Positions 31,101 to 44,817 of a stretch of 64,000 nt of DNA are shown in pieces. This DNA comes from Cyanoderma ruficeps (taxonomy: Eukaryota; Chordata; Aves; Passeriformes; Timaliidae). A program made the translations under genes and the position numbers. The stretch is from positions 1,031,485-1,095,484 of the forward strand of contig VZDJ01000301.1 of the NCBI GenBank assembly GCA_008694505.1, given 5' to 3'. Below the pieces are notes generated by a model. That model worked only from the letters and a program-made list of their open reading frames with translations, had not been told where the DNA came from and ran no database searches. Numbering within the stretch: the first letter of the stretch is position 1; each line of letters begins with the position of its first letter.

Positions 31101-34100
31101 CTTATATAAACTACAGACTGGCCCCATGAAATGCACAACTGTTTATAAACGCACAATCACAGCAGCTCTTTCCAACTGGCCTTTGCACTGCTGCCAATTC
31201 CCTCCCACCCAAGCCCTTCTACAATAATCCAGTATTTAAAAGAAAGTTACCACTTTGCAATAATTGGAGAAGAGTCTTCCAAATGCCTGTTTACACCCTG
31301 ACCCTGCAACCCATGGCCATTCACACTTCTCCTGTTAACACATCACTGTTACCCGACATTGCCCAGGAAGGAAGCCTGGAAGCCTGTTTATGCCCTTTTT
31401 CCAATGAAGAAATGCTGCACTTTGCAGTGCTGATTTTCCCCAGAAGACTTATCACTTTTGTTTCAGACTTGTGTAATTTTAATCCAGTCTGGACATCACC
31501 ATGAGGTCCACCATACCCATTCATGCCCTCAAGGAGAAATAAAAGTGCTTCAGGATACCTTTTCCTTCTGTTTAAACAGGCTGGAGATAGAAGTCCATGC
31601 TTTTAGAGTGACAGTTATATTTGTTACTGAAAACTCCTTTGATCTTTCATTAATCTCTGCAAATTCAGCTGCTGATTAGAGAGAGTTCAGTCAGCAGTGA
31701 GCAAACGAACCCAGGCCAAAAACCACTCCTTAAACCTACGCTTCACAGAGACAGATTTAATTTTTTGTGACTGCCTGACAATTCACTCCCTCATTAATTT
31801 CAGTGCTATCAAATCAGCGACAGTGAGGTGGAAAGCAGATGGTGGAGACACTCAGTAGAAAACATTACCTAGTCCAGAAGTCTCCTTGTGAAATATTGGA
31901 GGAAAAAAATAATAGTCATTAAGAGGACTGTGGGCAGGATCTGCAGAACCATAAAGCAACATATATAGTGAGACTTTGGATGCCTAAAACTCTCTTCAAA
32001 GCAAGAATCCCAATTAATTCAAGAGAGAACTTTTAAAACCAAAGCTACACCCCACAGCTGGCTGCAGCACAGACACTCTGGCTGTGCTGGACAAGGAAGG
32101 GGAGCAGGACACTCCCAGGGCTGCACTCCACGTTTGTCTTACCTGGAAGGAGAAATCCCTCCCTGGCATGGCCAGCTCTGCAGCTTGAAACAGCACTCTG
32201 AGGTGCTTCCCATCCTCTACTCACCTCACCCCACATACAGGGGTACCATAAAGCTACACAAAGTTTTCATTTGGCTGGATATAGACCTCTCAATTTATCA
32301 CCCTTCCAGCTAACAAGAGAAAAGGACCTTATTTTCCTTCTTCAAACAATTTAGTTTAGAATTAAAAAACAACCACCCAACAAAAAGTAACAACACAAAA
32401 CAAACAAAACATCCAGAGGAAGGATTTTGGGGAAAAATGAGGATCCTATCAACTAAATAGAAACAATGAGTGAAATTCCCATCAAGACAGCATAAGCCTT
32501 AAACTTGCTCCAGAGGCAAAAGTGTCTACAATCTATTTTGTCAAGATCAAGATGCTTTTTAATTAAGTGTTTGTGCAGACCTTTTAAAGATGTAAAATAA
32601 GCACTAATGCGTTATTGCTCCATACTTGCTTAAGGAGCACGTGTAGCACCATGGAAACCTTTGGAAGCAGGCCTAGCTGCTTGAGGAAGATGCTTTCTGA
32701 AGTTTCTTTTGTTTGGAGGCATTTGCATAAAGGCAGAGGACAGGACTCCAATTACCACACTCTTCCACGGCAGGTGCTCATAGCAATAGAGTTACTGGGG
32801 AGTTAAAGCCACACCTCCTGAAACACCCCATTTCACTGCTCTCCCTGCAGGTTTATGCTTCTCAGCTTAAAATTAGTTTATTCCTTCCCAAGATGAATGT
32901 ACAGCAAGATGCTGAAAGGGAAGAAATATTTACAGGAATATTAAATATGCTTCCAAAACAAATCACACAGCAGACAGATCATCTATTAGTTTTCTTCAAT
33001 AGCATTGAGAATCCTGGGAAGCGACATTAAAAACAAAACACTTGGTGTAAGGACACTACTCATCAAAGTGGCTGCATTCCTGCAAGAAATGCAGCCATCC
33101 CTGGTCTGCAGCCAGAACTAGAGCCAAATGGCACAGGAAAGGGAGCTAGGGAAAAATTACTCTAAAGGAACATAAATATGTCTGTAGAGCTCTGCTACAC
33201 ACAAGACAAGGGAAATCTTCAGACTTTGATTTGAACATACAGATACATTCTTTACATTCATTCTTATCTGAAAGAACTGACCATTTCTAGATCTGGATCT
33301 GCAGCCCTAAATGGGATGATTAAATCTTTTGGAGGGACCTACACAGCAGAAGATTAAACATTCAGCAGGCTTACAAAGCCAAGCCTAAATTAGGAGAGTT
33401 TCTGAGTTCAACTGCAAACAGAAGAGGTGCTGGAGGGAAGCTTCCAATAGAATCATGCCTTTGCTCATTATGGAAATGTCTTTGCATAATCTCAACTTTC
33501 TTTGCACAGCTATGGAACGAACAAATAACCACAAAGAAGAGAAACTTGGCAAGCCTCAAACTCTCTCAAACAAAAACCAGACAGTAATAAAAGCTTTGAT
33601 CACATCTCTGTGCTGTACAACGTCCTTCCTTCCTTCTTTTCTATGGTCAGACCTGGAATACTCAGGCATGGAAACGGATGGCCACACAAGCCACTTTGCT
33701 GCATCTCCTTGTCAAATCGGCCTCATCCTCCAGGTGCAAAACCATTTCCCAACAAAATGCAGGGCTGTGGCAGCTGCCAGAGCCTGTGGCAGCACACACC
33801 ATGTGTTAGTCCCTGCACTGCTCACCACATCAGCTCCCCACCCTGCTGTGGGTACACAGGGACAGCCTTCCCATCCCACACTTCCACCACCCCACAACCA
33901 GCTTTCATCTGCTTCTTCAACCCTTTCCTTGCAACAAGTATCATTCTCTTCTCCTGACCCAGAAAAACACTTTTAAGAAGCAATTAAAATTAACAGAGTT
34001 CAGAGCCTGTGCTTTAATATTAAAGGGTTGGACAGGATGCAACAGACGTGCAGGACTGGAGGGAGGGAGCTTTTGTGTCTGTCCATCAGATGTACAGCTG

Positions 34101-37100
34101 ATCCTGACCACAGCTCCCACATGATGTGGACCAGGAATTCAGTGCATGGCCATCAGACATGAATTACTGATTTACATGGTGCTAAGGCTGAGAGCACACA
34201 CAAGAGAGCCAGCAGCCACCTTGGGCCAGAACAGCTGCTCTACAGCCTGCTGGGCCGCGGCCTGGGAGTGTATCCTGTACGAGGTGGCTTGGTGGCTGCT
34301 TCATGAGCCTACCGTAGATTAAATATGGGAAAGGCTTCTTGTTTCCATTGGGAAGCATCAAATACCAACTCTGAGATGTGTCAGAGGTAAAAGGACTGAG
34401 GCTGAGAGCCCCAACACCTCCATTTGCCACACAAGATGCATCCAGTCTGTCTATCCTACAGCCTACTGTTACCTCCACCTCTATGCATCAAGGACAACAG
34501 CAGAGCCACAGAGCTGAAGCTCGCAGTTTTAAAACTATGAAACACATGTTGCACTTCCAAAATTTCTGTAGCTACCAGGCTTGGGACACCCACAGCCCAT
34601 AAAGCTGTATACCCAAACACAGCCCTACACACACCACCATCCCCAGGGCAGAAACCCACCCCACAGGCTGCTCAGCACTGCCTAATCAAGCCACACTCAA
34701 GAGAAAATTCCCATGATTATTTGCAGATGAGAGAGAACAATTAAAAAAAAAAACAAACCAAAAAACACAACAACCAAAAAAAAAAAGTCAAGGAATTTTC
34801 TCTGCCTTTTATAGGGGAGGGATGGATTCAGGTTAAGAAAACTCTGACCACGGCAGTGTCTGGGGAGCAGGCATTCCACTGAACTGGTTAGGCAAGGGGC
34901 TGCGGGAGGACGGCTCCCTCAGGGGCATGACAGGAAGGTATGTACAGGGGGAGGGGGATGGAGGCTGCTCCATCCCTGGGGACAACACTCCAGCTCCTGC
35001 CAACAAGGTCCCCGGGGCCCTGGCCACACTGCTGGGAGGGATGGTGGTGGCAGAAGGCTTACAGGCCCTGCAAACCGCCCCCCCCAATAACACTTTTTTA
35101 CCAGGATGCTCTTGCTGAGATCTTTAGCCCAAAGCAGCTTTGTTTGGGTCCAGACCCAAAACGCATCTCTCAGCGTCAGTGAGCACTTTACAGGACTTTG
35201 AGAGATGGTAAAAGAAAGCAATTTTGCACCTGGTAGAGCAGGCTGACAGCACTGAGGGCTCCAGGACAATGCAGGGATTTTATTGCACTGCCACACACCT
35301 TAGAGAGAGATCTCCAGACCCCTTCTCCCTGATGCCCCAGGGCATTTAACCAGTCAGACACAAATATAAAATAGCTGCAACATTACCTGATTTCTAGCAC
35401 TGCAGGATACAAGCTTTGCAATCAGTGTTCATCCTGAACACAGGGAACTAGACATCACCCCACCACACCCCACAGCTGCTGGCTACATCCTTGATCAGAG
35501 AGGAGGCTGGGGACCTTCTTTGGAACACCTAATGAATGGCAGGAGGTGACAAGGACACACATGCAGCTTACCTTCCTGGCCATCCGCAGCTCCTTCCCAC
35601 ACCAGGGCCATGGCACAGAGTAAGTGCTCTCCACACCCACAGGGACCACCAGCCTTTCTCTCCAGTTATGCAAAAAAGGCAGATCTTTGCTGGGGTTTCC
35701 CAGTCTGCCTGTGGTTCACACCAGGGGAAAGGAAGGGCCACAGCCCACAGCCAGGATGGGCCACCCAGGACATTGTGAAAGAGCCGGTCACAAGGCACAC
35801 GGCTGGGGAAGGCTGCACACTGTCTCATGTTATCCCAGACCCAGAAACCTCTTCCTGACCCTCTCCAGATCTTTTCAAGCTAAGGCAGTGCAGAACATCA
35901 GTTTCTCTCACCCCTCTCTTACACAGGCACAGGAAGATTATTTCTTCCTTGAAACAAGTGCGTGAGAACTGCAAGGTGTCAGCAAGAGACAGGGCTATAG
36001 CCCAGACAGGAGGGGTTTCTGTGTCACCCAATCTTCTTTCCCAGATTTCTCCCCAAAGAGTTGCATTTTCAAAGCAATGAGCACAACAGATGAGTGTTCA
36101 GCAGAGCAGGATTTGTGCTCATTTTCCAGCCCACTTGTGGGACACTTTCTTCAGGCACTGTAGCTCCTTCCCCACTACTAGTTCTGCTGTGACCAAGCAC
36201 TTGTACCCCCAAAAGTCAAATAATAATAATAAAAATAAATAAAAGCCACAGGTTTCACCAACACAACTCCTAGGCTCAAGGATGGACATCTTTTAAGACT
36301 GCAAGTTTCATTTTTCAGCCATAAATTGCAAGAAGGTGCAAAGCTTATTTTAAAAGCTGATTGGAACTGCTTTTAAGTCCACACAAAGACAATTGCTTTA
36401 AATAAACCACTCTTAATTGCTCTGCACCCATTTAAATCTCACACGGTGATGCATTTTGGAGAAAAACTGGCCTTGCTCTTCTCCTAAGACAAATGTAATA
36501 CTATAAAGCACTCTGCCTTGATCTCAGTGCTCATCTCCCAGGGCCCCTCTGTTTCTGCTGCATTCCTTTGTGTTTATCTGCCCTCTTCAACCCTTTGCTG
36601 CAATCAGCTGCGTGCAGCACCTCGTGTCTAGAAGTGACATGGCTGAGGTTACAGGAGAGACAGGTGCAAGGGAAGCTCGTGCCCTGAAGCCATCCAAAGG
36701 AAAAGAGAAGCTGGAGGGGAAGAGAGTTGTAAGGTATTTCAGATTAAAGCAAACACCTTGCCCCAGGCTACACATTCTCTGCCAATGAAAGCTGCAGCCG
36801 CTTCGAGCCCCAGAAACAGCAAAGCAAACACAGACTTCTCTCCGAGGGGAGTTGTCACCTGTCAGGGATGTTTGCAAATTTATAGGGAGGTGGTGGTGGT
36901 GGTAAGGGGAGTAAAAAGAGCTTTCCTCATTTTAAAAGACGGGCTGTTTGCACAGGTTTGCAATGCATATTTTGCTTTGTGAAGGCTTTTGTCCAGCATT
37001 CAACTGAGAGAAGGTGCTGTCTTCCACTGAAGACAAACTGGAACATTTATTAATGTACATACATTAATGTACTCCAAGCTGCTGCCTTTACGGTAAGAGT

Positions 37101-38767
37101 GAGGATGGGATGGAATTTCCCCACTCCCCCTTCAGCTTGTCACGTCAGTGAAAAACACTTCTTAAAAAGAAGTCACCCTGCAGCCTGGCCTCTCCAGAAA
37201 TACCTCCTGCAAGGCTGGGCTCAAACTAACATCAGCAAGAAGTAATTGCATAGAGAAAGTTTCTTGTCCCCTTCCCAGGCAGCAGTGCTCACCTCAGCAG
37301 TGCTCAGAGAGAACAAGGGGAAGGGACTTTCCATTCATGTTTCACTGCCCCACTGACAGGAGAGGGAGACTGAACAGGCCCTCAAGGAGTCCAACAGCCA
37401 CCACAGTGCTCTGCAGACAGCTTGGAGCAAGAGGAGATGGGGAGGTGAGCTTGTGCTCAAGGCCACAAATCCAGATTTGAGCATGGAAGGAGAAAAGTTA
37501 CTGCTAATGACCTTTAAACCATTGGGGTTTGTTTTTTAGGAGGACATAGCTCAGACAGACCATTACAGCCAACACTGAAAATCAGAATCCCCTGTAAACA
37601 TGGAGAATCTTTTGGACTATTGGAGAGAGACCATTTCACTGGAGCTGTGCTATAATGGTAGAAAAAGCCAAGATTTAGATGCTGATGGAAGCTTGCACCC
37701 CACTCATCATGCCCCACAAAATGCCAAATCAAAAAATAACGAGCCGTGATGTAGGTCACCTCTCCTTGTGCACTTGGATTATTCACCACATTAGCCAGGC
37801 ACATACCCAACCTCAAACTGGCTTTTTAACCCTTTGAAACCTTCATGGAAAGGGAAGTGCACTGCAGCCTCCCTCCTCCTGTCACCAGAGACTGTCAACA
37901 GAAGGACCCAGGAGCTCCTTCCATGCAGACACAATCAATCCTCCAGGTCACCAACACTCCCAGGAGTGCTAACTCCAACACTCCTAGACCCCCAACACAC
38001 CATCACAGGAACACCAGAAATTGTGGTTGATTAGCATGGGAATTAAATGACAACAGGTTCTCAGGATGGAAACAATACAACAAGAACATTTACAGATACC
38101 AACACAAATTTCAAACTACACCTTATTTTTACCCCGACGTATACAAAACCCAGAAAGAACAGAACCAGGACACGAGCAACTCAAACTCCTGAAATACCTC
38201 CTGCTCCAGCCTGCACCTGGCTTCTTTGGAAGAGCTATTGCTAAGAAAGAGCCAGTCTGTTCGTGCCAAAGGCAATGAACCAGCAACCACCAGTGCCTCA
38301 TCTGCATTCCAGTCTTGAGCCATATCCCTGAGACACCCATGGCCAAGCCTCATTACAAACACTGTCTAGTCTGAAGAAACAGGAGGGGAAAAGAACCCAA
38401 CCGTGGTCTGAAAACAAGTTTTCATTCATATATGACCCTCAAGAGAGGGCAAACCAGTGAAGAACCTCTGGCTTTGGTCGGCAAAATTGCAACTGTGCCC
38501 AGAATCCAAATTATTTTAACTCTGAGGTCGAACTAGCTCTAAGCAGGGAGAGTGCAGGGATGGTTGAGTTGCCTTAGCAAGAGGCTCCCCAGCTCTCCTG
38601 CCAGTTTAGCTGCCTCATCCCTCTCTCCAGCCATTGCTGCTGCAGGAGAAGAACAGGTAAGGAGCCAGCCAAGGTGGGAAGATGGCCCTGGGGCAATGCA
38701 GCTGGAATAGCTCCTGCAAAAACTCCCCTTCTACCCCCAAAGGTTAAGGAAGTTTCTCATTACTCAC
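25147..38767 (-). other. TP63: TP63 intron 3, upstream of the deltaN promoter
   Basis: Starts with the GTGAGTA donor of exon 3 and runs down to the deltaN promoter. It holds the CpG-rich segment at 25.8-26.4 kb, A/C tracts at 32.36 and 34.74 kb, and A/T-rich stretches (28140-28370, 31580-31690, 36290-36470) that resemble conserved noncoding elements. The longest open frame in the window (29183-29932, minus) lies here but begins at a TTG and matches nothing I know. No exon is recognised. Confidence 0.8.
25805..26402. promoter_or_regulatory. CpG-rich segment upstream of the deltaN promoter
   Basis: By hand count there are about 45 CpG dinucleotides in roughly 600 bases, in clearly GC-rich sequence that contrasts with the A/T-rich intron on both sides. 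It lies about 0.9-1.5 kb upstream of the deltaN TATA box. It could be a CpG island belonging to the deltaN promoter, an enhancer, or the start of a noncoding transcript. The open frames across it are Ala/Gly/Pro/Arg-rich as expected from composition, and I recognise no protein. Confidence 0.55.
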
Positions 38768-38900
38768 CCACATTGGGTCATTCAGCTCAGTGTCCTGCAC
38801 CCGGACACAATCCATGCTGATCTCAATTTTGTTTGTGGAGCCATCTTCAGATGGGCCATCAATGAAGTTTAAATCGATTGGCTGAACCGAGCATATTGGC
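38768..38900 (-). CDS. TP63: TAp63 coding exon 3
   Basis: Third coding exon of TAp63, between the transactivation helix of exon 2 and the shared exon 4. After a TTCTTTCCAG acceptor the exon opens with a G that completes a split codon, then reads PICSVQPIDLNFIDGPSEDG and continues STNKIEISMD to DPMW. It ends at TGG before the donor GTGAGTA. Length is 133 bases, equal to what I calculate for the human exon, with about 8 of 44 residues changed (for example IDGPSEDGS where human has VDEPSEDGA). The acidic, Ser/Asp-rich composition is typical of this part of the TA domain. Exon 3 is skipped in deltaN transcripts. Its upstream partner, exon 2, was not found in this window; joining exon 1 directly to this exon would still keep the frame (CG + G = Arg). 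Confidence 0.95.
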
Positions 38901-39619
38901 CTGGAAAGAACACAGTAATAAACAGTAATAAAAATAAACTGGCCAAGTTCTGTTTTCCACCACCCCACCTTCCTTCCCTTCCCCTGTGCCCAGGACTTCA
39001 GCATTACTACAAGCTAGTCTCAGGACAAAGAAAGGAATTACTGAGGAAACAACTATATCAAGTAAAGAATTACTGAGGAACAAGTCTCTACAGGGGTGAC
39101 ACTGTACTACAGCAGCCCCTGAATGGGACAGGGCCCAGAGGGACATTTCAATTGCTCTGAGGCAGGAGCAGAGGAGTCAAAGCACTGAAAGACAGAACTC
39201 ATGGAGGACTTATAGCAGTGATTGTTTCAGCATCAGTCGTGGCAAGTCAGGAACGGGAACAGAGTCAGTTTTCTTTCAGTCTACGGACTCGTCAGGGTGA
39301 ACTCTGTGCCATCTCCACCTCCTCTCCCTCCCTGGCATCAGCGAGGGGAAAACATGCAGCCTGGACACAGAGTGATGAGCCCATTTCCTGAGGGCAAGTG
39401 CCAGCCGTGAGCCTTAGGAGCAGCCAGCTCAGCCACCAGAGGCCTGGCAGAGAATCAGTGTCACTGCTGACCGCTGCACTTGGCCCCCACAGCCTGGGGT
39501 AGGACCTCTGGAGAGCTCAAGAGCTGTCAGTCACTGCAGACTGACACATCCAACCATCACATCCATACCTAATCAACGGTACAGGAGACTCCAAACTCCC
39601 CAGCACCAATCCCCTGAGC

Positions 39620-39620
39620 N
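39620..39620. other. Unresolved base or collapsed gap between exons 1 and 3
   Basis: A single N in otherwise ordinary sequence (CCCCTGAGC N CACACAAAG), unlike the other two Ns, which sit in homopolymers. If it stands for a gap of unknown length, it lies 720 bases upstream of exon 3, close to where exon 2 would be expected. Confidence 0.7.
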
Positions 39621-40054
39621 CACACAAAGACATGTTGAGTGCATGAGTCCAGCTTGATGAAAACCCATAAATAGAAGCTATTGTGTGAAAAAGGAGACAC
39701 GCTGAATGCCTGAGACATTCACAGCTGTACAACACACATTCCACACTGCTGCAGATGCTGTATTTAGATGGGAGAGAATTTGGCCACCCTTCCCAGTAAA
39801 TGAAATACCTCTCAGAGTCCACTGGGATGCTGTGTCGTAAGAATCCCAGAGTGGGGGGAAGAAAACCCAAATCACTTTCCATTTTCCCCCAACTAATCAA
39901 TTTCCCATATGAGGCAGGTAGTCTTTGCAGTGGGTGAAGCAGCTAAGCAATGTGGGATTCCACTGTCCCAGGCTGTCTGCCTGTCCAAATGGCATGCCCT
40001 TGAATGATTTAGGTGACTTCTACACCCAGCCACTGCAGCTGAGGTCTTGACTAA

Positions 40055-40145
40055 GTATTGTTGGTTTTTTGTTTGTTTGTTTTGGGAGTTTTGGTTGTAT
40101 TTTTCTTTTTAAAATTTGAATAATAATACCACAATTTTTTTTCTT
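40055..40145. repeat. T/G-rich low-complexity tract
   Basis: TTGGTTTTTTGTTTGTTTG-type sequence, followed by T-rich runs to about 40145. Inverse composition to the A/C tracts elsewhere in the introns. A shorter similar tract is at 54414-54447 and another at 62966-63010 upstream of the gene. Confidence 0.75.
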
Positions 40146-43100
40146 TTCTATGGAAATAAATTCAATCACATCAGATTTTATCTGTTTGTCTACTGCCTTC
40201 TCACCTCCACCAATTTCTGAGCCAGACCAACTGATTTCCACCAGATCTGCTAATTACCTTGGCCATTTTTATCCCCTTAAGCTCCCACAAGCCTCACAGA
40301 AATAGGTGGGCCCAAGAGGAGCAGTGACAGAGCTGGAGCACTCGTGCCTTCCACAGCTGCACATTCTCATCCCACTGGCCAATTTCTAAATTCAAACACA
40401 GCAGCTTTTACACCCATGTCAAAATACTTGACGGATGTAGAGATGTAAAGAGGGTGGGAAAAATTTCTCCAGTATATTCGCAGTTGACAAAAATTCTCAG
40501 TTCAACTTCAGAGTATGAGGCAGGTGACCACCTTTCCTGCTACAGGGTTGGGGGTGAACTGCAAAATTTCCATATGGGAGATATTTCAGGCAAGTGAACA
40601 ACCACATTCTCTGCCAGGGGAATGGCCATGGCAGGAGCCAAGGTTATAACTGGATTCCAAAGAGAATTGAACTAATATTTGGGTTGGCACATATTGGTCC
40701 TGATTAACACAATGGTCTAAACAAATTACATGGAAGACCCTAATTTATTAAGCTGCCAAAAATAAGAATGAGTGCTTCAGAGAGAGGATCACACTATAGT
40801 GCTTTTACTCCACTTTTCCTGAAATATTTGCCTCTGGCTGCTGTCAGAGAGGTATCTAGCTCTCTTTACTGAATTTTTATAGCCTCTTTCATTTTGAGGA
40901 TGACTCTGGTCTGCACAAAACTGGGCTTTCCTCACCTGTGCTGTCCACAGAACTGCATGCTTTTAGAAAAGAGCAAGCTGTTACTCTACGCTGAAGGAAA
41001 TCAAAGTGGCTTAAATGCTCCCTGGAGCCAGTGCCTTGAAATAGGCAAAAGCGTCACTTCAGTTCCTCATCCTTTTTGTGATTTGGAAAAATAACCTCCA
41101 GCATAATTTAAAAGTTCATGAACAGCCAGAAACAAAAATGAAATACAGAAGTGCATGGGTAATAGCTCTGCCTCACAGATGGGAGCGCATGCTCACACTA
41201 CATGTGAAAAAAATAATCACAAATCCTCTGAGAACAGCAGTTATCCCACAAAGTACCCGAAATTACTCCTTTCAGGCTTTCAGTCAGGTAAGACATTTTC
41301 AAGAATGCCATACTGAAACCCAGAAGAACAGATCTGGCCTAAAGCCTGTCACATAAACTGCAGGTCAATGCCACACGAACCTTGGAGGAGCAGAGTGGGA
41401 AACTCTGCAACCTGCTCTGCTGCTAAACCCAGACAGACCACAGGCACTGCTCAATACCCTGCACCCAGTCCTGACCACCAGGAACGGGCAGAGAAACCCC
41501 ACAATGAGTTCTCTCAAGCCATCAAAGTGCTCATTTTTAACAATTATTTGCCACTTACCACAACTGCTCTCGACTTGTACACTAATAATCACTTTTCATT
41601 ACTACACAGGAACTACCTTCAATGAAAATAGAGTTATAACAATCTAGACTTTTCTCAGAGACCTTTCCTTCAAAAGGTCTCAGTCCAGCAAGGTTCCTGC
41701 ATGCCATGGCATGCCCCAGCTTTGGCTCACTGCTGGACAAAGTTCTCAGTCTCAAAAAAAGGGCAAAGTGTCCCAGTTCACTCTGCCTACTCTGGTGCTG
41801 GTGGTCCTGTTCAGCTGCAGCTCCACAAACCTGCCTCAACCAAGTGCAGGAGCTATCAGCTGCCCAGACTGATAAAGCCAGGTTGGTTACCCTTCACCTT
41901 TGCAGCTAACAGAGCTGTTGGAAAGCACTGCACCAGTGAAGGAGCTGGTGCATCACTCTGCCAAACACAATTCTAAATTTCTCCAGAGAGGGGCATTTTA
42001 CAGCTGCATCATCTTTATCCGTGTAGCTGGACAAGCTCCTAGCTTACTATTTCTAGGAAAAGCATTACCAGATTTTACCTGATGACCAAAAAAACATATT
42101 TCCCTATACCAAGCACAGAGTCTCCTGGTTAAGGTTTTCACAGAGACTCCTTCAACAGTCTCTGCAACACCTTTATGACCTGTACAGTTCTATTTTGAAA
42201 GGAGGCAGCAAGATTAGGCAGTCAGCCTTGGCAAGGCAGCTGTGACAAGACCACAGCATTACAGAGGTGGCCCCAGCGTACAGTAAACATTGCTTTTTAC
42301 TCAGTTTGGTGCACCCAGTTCTCAGGTGGGAAAGAGCTGTCAAAAGGCAAGAAAACCAACTTCAGGTCAGCCCAAAGCTGCATGCAAAATAAACTGTCTC
42401 CTTTCCTGGGGTCTCAACAGAATCTAAACCTAGTGCTATCCTCTTTAACAGCTTTCAACATAGAGGGGAAGCCTGTCTACCAAACACATACTTAAGTGTC
42501 TGAATTTCCATTGAAAAACAACAGCTAAAGAGCCTCACTAAAATCTGTGCATAAATTTCACTACTTTAGTTAACTGTCTCTTCCCACATCAGCAAATGCT
42601 CTACTTTCAGTGAAATAATCAGTGAGTGCCTAAAGTTAATCACAAGACCGCATTGCTTAAATTGCTTCTGTGAACCAGATGCTTTTTTTATTAACAGACA
42701 TTTAAAGAACATCCCTTTTACCCACATCTGCTCATCCCAAAGGCCATCACAGGAAATGGCACTACTACTGAACACAGCCTCTTATACCAAAATACTGACT
42801 TCAGCAGAACAAGGCGTGCCAGTAAGTCTTGTCTAGGCTGCCTCTGCTTAAAGTACACAAGGTAAGTCCCTGCACCAACTGCTGAACTATCTGGCAGGAT
42901 GCTTTTCACAAACAGAGAGCACTACATGCACCAGGAACTACAGGGGGATTTACAGCCCCCATCAAACTGCTAGCTGAATAGGCCATTGCATGCACAAGCC
43001 CCTCCTTTAGAAACCACCGGGGATTATTAATAGCAAGTTAAGTCTTCTCACAGAAGCAGCATCTCACCAAGAGCAGTGTTCCTTTGTGCAGTGCTGGGAC

Positions 43101-43463
43101 ACTGCTCCTAAGCCACCAAATCCCAGGACAGGTTTCAGGCAGCCATGTCCTCCCACTGAGGTCCTATTTATCTGGTTGAAACAAGAACTGCCCAGAGCCC
43201 AGGTGAAAGCACTTCTCCGAATTCACTAGGTGGGCTGGAGGCTCAGGCACAGCGATTGCTGGGCTGCCTCCTGAGCACTCCCCCAGAAGAGCTGTGTTAC
43301 TGCCAGCGAGCAGGGATGTGTCCCAGCTGATCCCCTCTGCCACCCCACTGACGAGTGACATCTCTGCAGAACACAGCAAGGACAGACAGCAATGTGCCCC
43401 TGTAGCTGTGCCCACACAGCACGCCATTTCACAGTCTTATGGAAGGCTGGGAATGTTAACTTT

Positions 43464-43540
43464 GAAAAAAAAAAACAAACCCACAAACCAAAACCAACAA
43501 AAAAACCAACCGACCAACCAAGCCAAAAAGCAACTCACTC
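43464..43540. repeat. A/C-only low-complexity tract
   Basis: A run made of A with interspersed C (poly-A then CAAACCCACAAACC-type units), with only one G and almost no T over more than 60 bases. Similar plus-strand A/C tracts occur at about 5680-5765, 12197-12260, 13130-13175, 32357-32412 and 34738-34790. Confidence 0.8.
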
Positions 43541-44817
43541 TTCCAAAAACCAAGGAGCAAAGCACAGCATTTGCTTCTCATAAGCTGTGGCCACACTGCT
43601 ATTGCCCTTCCCTGGAGGGTCCCATCACAGGAGGAAATGAAGCCCTGACTGCTTGGCCCTGCCTGACATAAAACTGGTGGAAAGAGAAAACAAGGCCATG
43701 TCTGCTCCCACTGCTCACTCTAAGCACATCCTTCCATTCTCCACCACATTACCCCCTTTCCTACCTTCATATCAAAGAGATTAAGGATAAAGCAAACTAA
43801 CAAACCACTCTTCATCCCAGGAAACAATGACAGCTATTAAACTCAACTACTGCAATACAGCAACACTTCTCACCCAAAACACCACCTCTCACTTCAAACA
43901 ATCTTTCTTAGAAAGGTTTGACTTACCACTGGGGACAAGCCACCAACTCCCGAGAAACAAGAGCCAGGCTTGGTACTGAGCATGCACAGCCCAGCCCCTC
44001 CTCTGTAGCTTTGAACCTTAAAGGCAGATGCCACCTGCTTGCACTGATAGAGAGAGGGTCAAATCTGACAAGGGGCGCAGCCCAGCGCCGCTGGCGCATG
44101 TGCCAGTCCAGCAGCCTCCTTCCGAAAATAAAGACTGTCACGGCCAAGAGGTTCCCTTTGTTTTTTCATCCAAAACGAGCTAGGTGCTTCAACGCCATGA
44201 ACAACTCCCAGTTCCTAATTGCATGGTTCATGAGGAAACCAGAGATCAATAAGGTATTTCAGTGAAGCTGCCGTGTTGAGTTTCAAGAGGTCCAAGCTCC
44301 TCCATTTCTCCATAACTTCCCTCAAAAACTCTAGTTTGGTTTGTGTTTCTCCTGCAGTGTGCAAGTTCTCAGAAATTCTCAGTGTGGTTTATAGGTGCAG
44401 AACTTTGTGGCTTGATGTTGGTGTAAAGCCACACTGTAAAATTTTGTAACATAAAATCTTTCACAGCAGGGATGAGCAAAATGATTCTGAGCTTGCTTTC
44501 TGCTTGTTGCCAAAACTACAGGGTGTTGCTTTCTGCTTCTCCCCATGAGATGTCTATCAATGGTGTACAGTTTCTTATTGCTGAGCCTGTAGTTCTCAGT
44601 CAGTGGACATGCAGATGAGGCCAGAGGAGTCTTTCTCTGTAAACTACAAATTTTGCTCTTTTTTCACAAGTTATGGTTCCTTAAAGAATATGCTAGTGGA
44701 GTATTCAGGAAACCTTGATGCAGAGAGAAGAACATCTGCTCTTATGAAGAAAGCTCTTCCACATTATACAAATGTACCCAACAAATGATTAATAATGTCT
44801 AAATAATGATATCTAAT

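Noticed and set aside
40560..40690. Minus-strand sequence with faint resemblance to TAp63 exon 2 (TTCTCTTTGGAATCCAGTTATAACC compared by eye)
   Set aside because: The similarity needs indels, gives in-frame stops, lacks proper splice sites and does not continue through the helix-coding part. A real avian exon 2 should be nearly identical to the chicken protein.
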